The position numbers and the translations under genes were made by a program. Of a stretch of 6,466 nt of DNA, positions 5,588-6,466 are shown in pieces (position 1 is the first letter of the stretch; the number at the start of each line of letters is the position of its first letter). Origin of the DNA: Proteobacteria bacterium SPGG2 (GTDB lineage Bacteria > Pseudomonadota > Gammaproteobacteria > Acidiferrobacterales > SPGG2); NCBI GenBank assembly GCA_001643475.1, contig LXTK01000016.1, positions 1-6,466 on the forward strand. The letters are read 5' to 3'. The notes below the pieces were generated by a model. It searched no databases. It saw nothing but the letters and a program-made list of their open reading frames with translations, and was not told where the DNA came from.

Positions 5588-6133
5588 ATGCCAGATTCCG
5601 CCCGCAATGCTCATACTCTGCTCCTCACTGGCGTACCGGGCGTCGGCAAGACGACGATAATCCGTGCCGTCGCTACCGCGTTGGGAGGACGACCTCTCGT
5701 CGGCTTTTACACGGAAGAGATGCGGGAACATGGCGAGCGCAAGGGCTTTCGCCTGATCGGGTTTGGTAGTGAGCAAGGCGTGATTGCGCACTCGGACTTC
5801 CCGCACACCCATCGGGTGGGTAAGTATGGCGTCGACGTGGCTACCATAGATCGTCTGGCTGCGGCGACGCTGCGTCCGGATGATCCACAGGCTGTTTACC
5901 TGGTCGATGAGATCGGCAAGATGGAATGCCTGTCGGTCCGCTTTGTCGAAGCGATGCGCCTAGTGTTGGACACGGGCAGGCCTGTCGTGGCGACCATCGC
6001 TCGCAAGGGCGGAGGATTTATTGCGGAAGTGAAAGCGCGCCCGGACGTGCTGTCGTGGGAGATCGGCTACGCTAACCGTGACAGCATGCCGGCGCGTGTC
6101 GTCGCCTGGCTGTCAGCATTGGTTTCTCCATAA
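5588..6133 (+). CDS. THEP1-type nucleoside-triphosphatase (P-loop NTPase_1 family)
   Basis: This is a soluble P-loop NTPase of 181 aa, matching the about 180-residue THEP1/NTPCR family, whose members slowly hydrolyse several NTPs; their biological role remains poorly defined. Visible motifs are Walker A GVPGVGKTT at residues 15-23, the family's GFYTEEMRE segment at 39-47, HRVGKYGVDV at 76-85, and Walker B YLVDEIGKME at 104-113 with Asp107 and Glu108. The C-terminal half keeps the expected ARKGGGFIAEVKARPD segment. All key residues are present, so it is probably active. The start is supported by AAGGG 8 nt upstream, and family homology begins within ten residues. The leader is long and structured (see 5353-5396). 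A copy of the 51-bp direct repeat begins 18 bp after its stop codon. Sequence alone does not tie it to the neighbouring genes. Confidence 0.92.
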   Translation: MPDSARNAHTLLLTGVPGVGKTTIIRAVATALGGRPLVGFYTEEMREHGERKGFRLIGFGSEQGVIAHSDFPHTHRVGKYGVDVATIDRLAAATLRPDDPQAVYLVDEIGKMECLSVRFVEAMRLVLDTGRPVVATIARKGGGFIAEVKARPDVLSWEIGYANRDSMPARVVAWLSALVSP

Positions 6134-6151
6134 GCCCGCCACCACACACTC

Positions 6152-6202
6152 AAAGCCAAATAATAACGCGACGCGTTAATACGGTGGGTTAGGCGATCGT
6201 GA
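6152..6202. repeat. 51-bp direct repeat, copy 2
   Basis: This matches 2557-2607 at 50 of 51 positions in the same orientation, 3595 bp away, and carries the same TAACGCGACGCGTTA palindrome (6164-6178). It begins 18 bp after the NTPase stop. Flanking bases on both sides differ from copy 1, so the 51 bp are the full shared unit. It may mark the right edge of a 3.5-kb inserted or recombined segment. Confidence 0.8.
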
Positions 6203-6284
6203 CGACGAGAACCTTCGTCAGCTTGATCTGCGCCTGGTAGGGAAAGAAAAGCACTTGGAATTAATGTTAGACGGCTTGTGGAAT

Positions 6285-6466
6285 TCACTTATGATCCTTG
6301 ACCCCACGAGCACCGAAGATCCAGATCACAAGCAACACAACCCCCGCACCCAGGAAGAAACCGCACTCGGCCAGCCTATCTCGCGCTATCTTATCTTTGT
6401 TATTAAACCTCAGGGCTATGGCACGCCCGTCAACCGTATCACCAAGTATTTGGTTTCCCGCGTAGA
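6285..6466 (-). CDS. C-terminal end of an unidentified membrane-anchored protein (partial)
   Basis: An open minus-strand frame enters from the right edge of the window and runs 59 codons to TGA at 6285-6287. The start codon lies outside the window. The visible part begins YAGNQILGDTVDGRAIALRF, has a charged stretch (NNKDKIARDRLAE), then one clear membrane helix (FFLGAGVVLLVIWIFG, about residues 36-51 of the fragment) and a short basic tail (ARGVKDHK). That order fits a tail-anchored or last-helix membrane protein with a cytoplasmic C-terminus. I do not recognise the family. The credible residue pattern makes it better than chance, but the fragment is short. The 82 bp between its stop and the 51-bp repeat show no gene. 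Confidence 0.55.
   Translation of the reverse strand, partial: YAGNQILGDTVDGRAIALRFNNKDKIARDRLAECGFFLGAGVVLLVIWIFGARGVKDHK

Overview
The window looks like a piece of a proteobacterial chromosome, most likely gammaproteobacterial. The support is a full-length MsbA-type ABC exporter, a TusA-family sulfur carrier, Shine-Dalgarno sites of normal bacterial type, mid-range GC in the genes with AT-rich gaps, and repeats resembling those scattered through gammaproteobacterial genomes. There is no rRNA, tRNA, transposase, integrase or CRISPR array, so the taxonomic guess is weak.

Layout. 1-356: a dense block of short hairpin repeats. 394-2235 (minus): an ABC exporter half-transporter with fused membrane and ATPase domains. 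About 2363-2533: a second block of the same repeats. 2557-2607: first copy of a 51-bp direct repeat. 2608-3009: an AT-rich leader with a good sigma70-type promoter and two small hairpins. 3010-4164 (plus): a HisA-like TIM barrel fused to a C-terminal VOC (glyoxalase-fold) domain. 4147-4371 (minus): a TusA-family protein, convergent with the fusion gene and overlapping it by 18 bp. 4492-4926 (minus): a small three-helix membrane protein of unknown function, bracketed by REP-like motifs. 4927-5587: a non-coding stretch with a third, degenerate repeat block and a set of competing hairpins. 5588-6133 (plus): a THEP1-type nucleoside-triphosphatase. 6152-6202: second copy of the 51-bp repeat. 6285-6466 (minus): the C-terminal end of a gene running off the window, ending in a membrane anchor.

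Together the genes do not form an obvious operon. Strands alternate, gaps are long, and each gene seems to have its own start signals. The 51-bp direct repeats (one mismatch) bracket the fusion gene, tusA-like gene, membrane protein and NTPase as a 3.5-kb segment, which suggests a cassette-like or recombined unit, although no mobility gene is visible.

Three things stand out. First, the HisA-VOC fusion lacks both catalytic aspartates of HisA, so it is probably not a histidine enzyme. Second, the interspersed repeats repeatedly fold into 4-5 bp stems closing an ANGGAN hexaloop, with compensatory stem changes between copies. This is the CsrA/RsmA recognition shape and could make these repeats titrating RNAs or CsrA-responsive leaders. 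Third, there is the 51-bp direct repeat with its embedded perfect palindrome.
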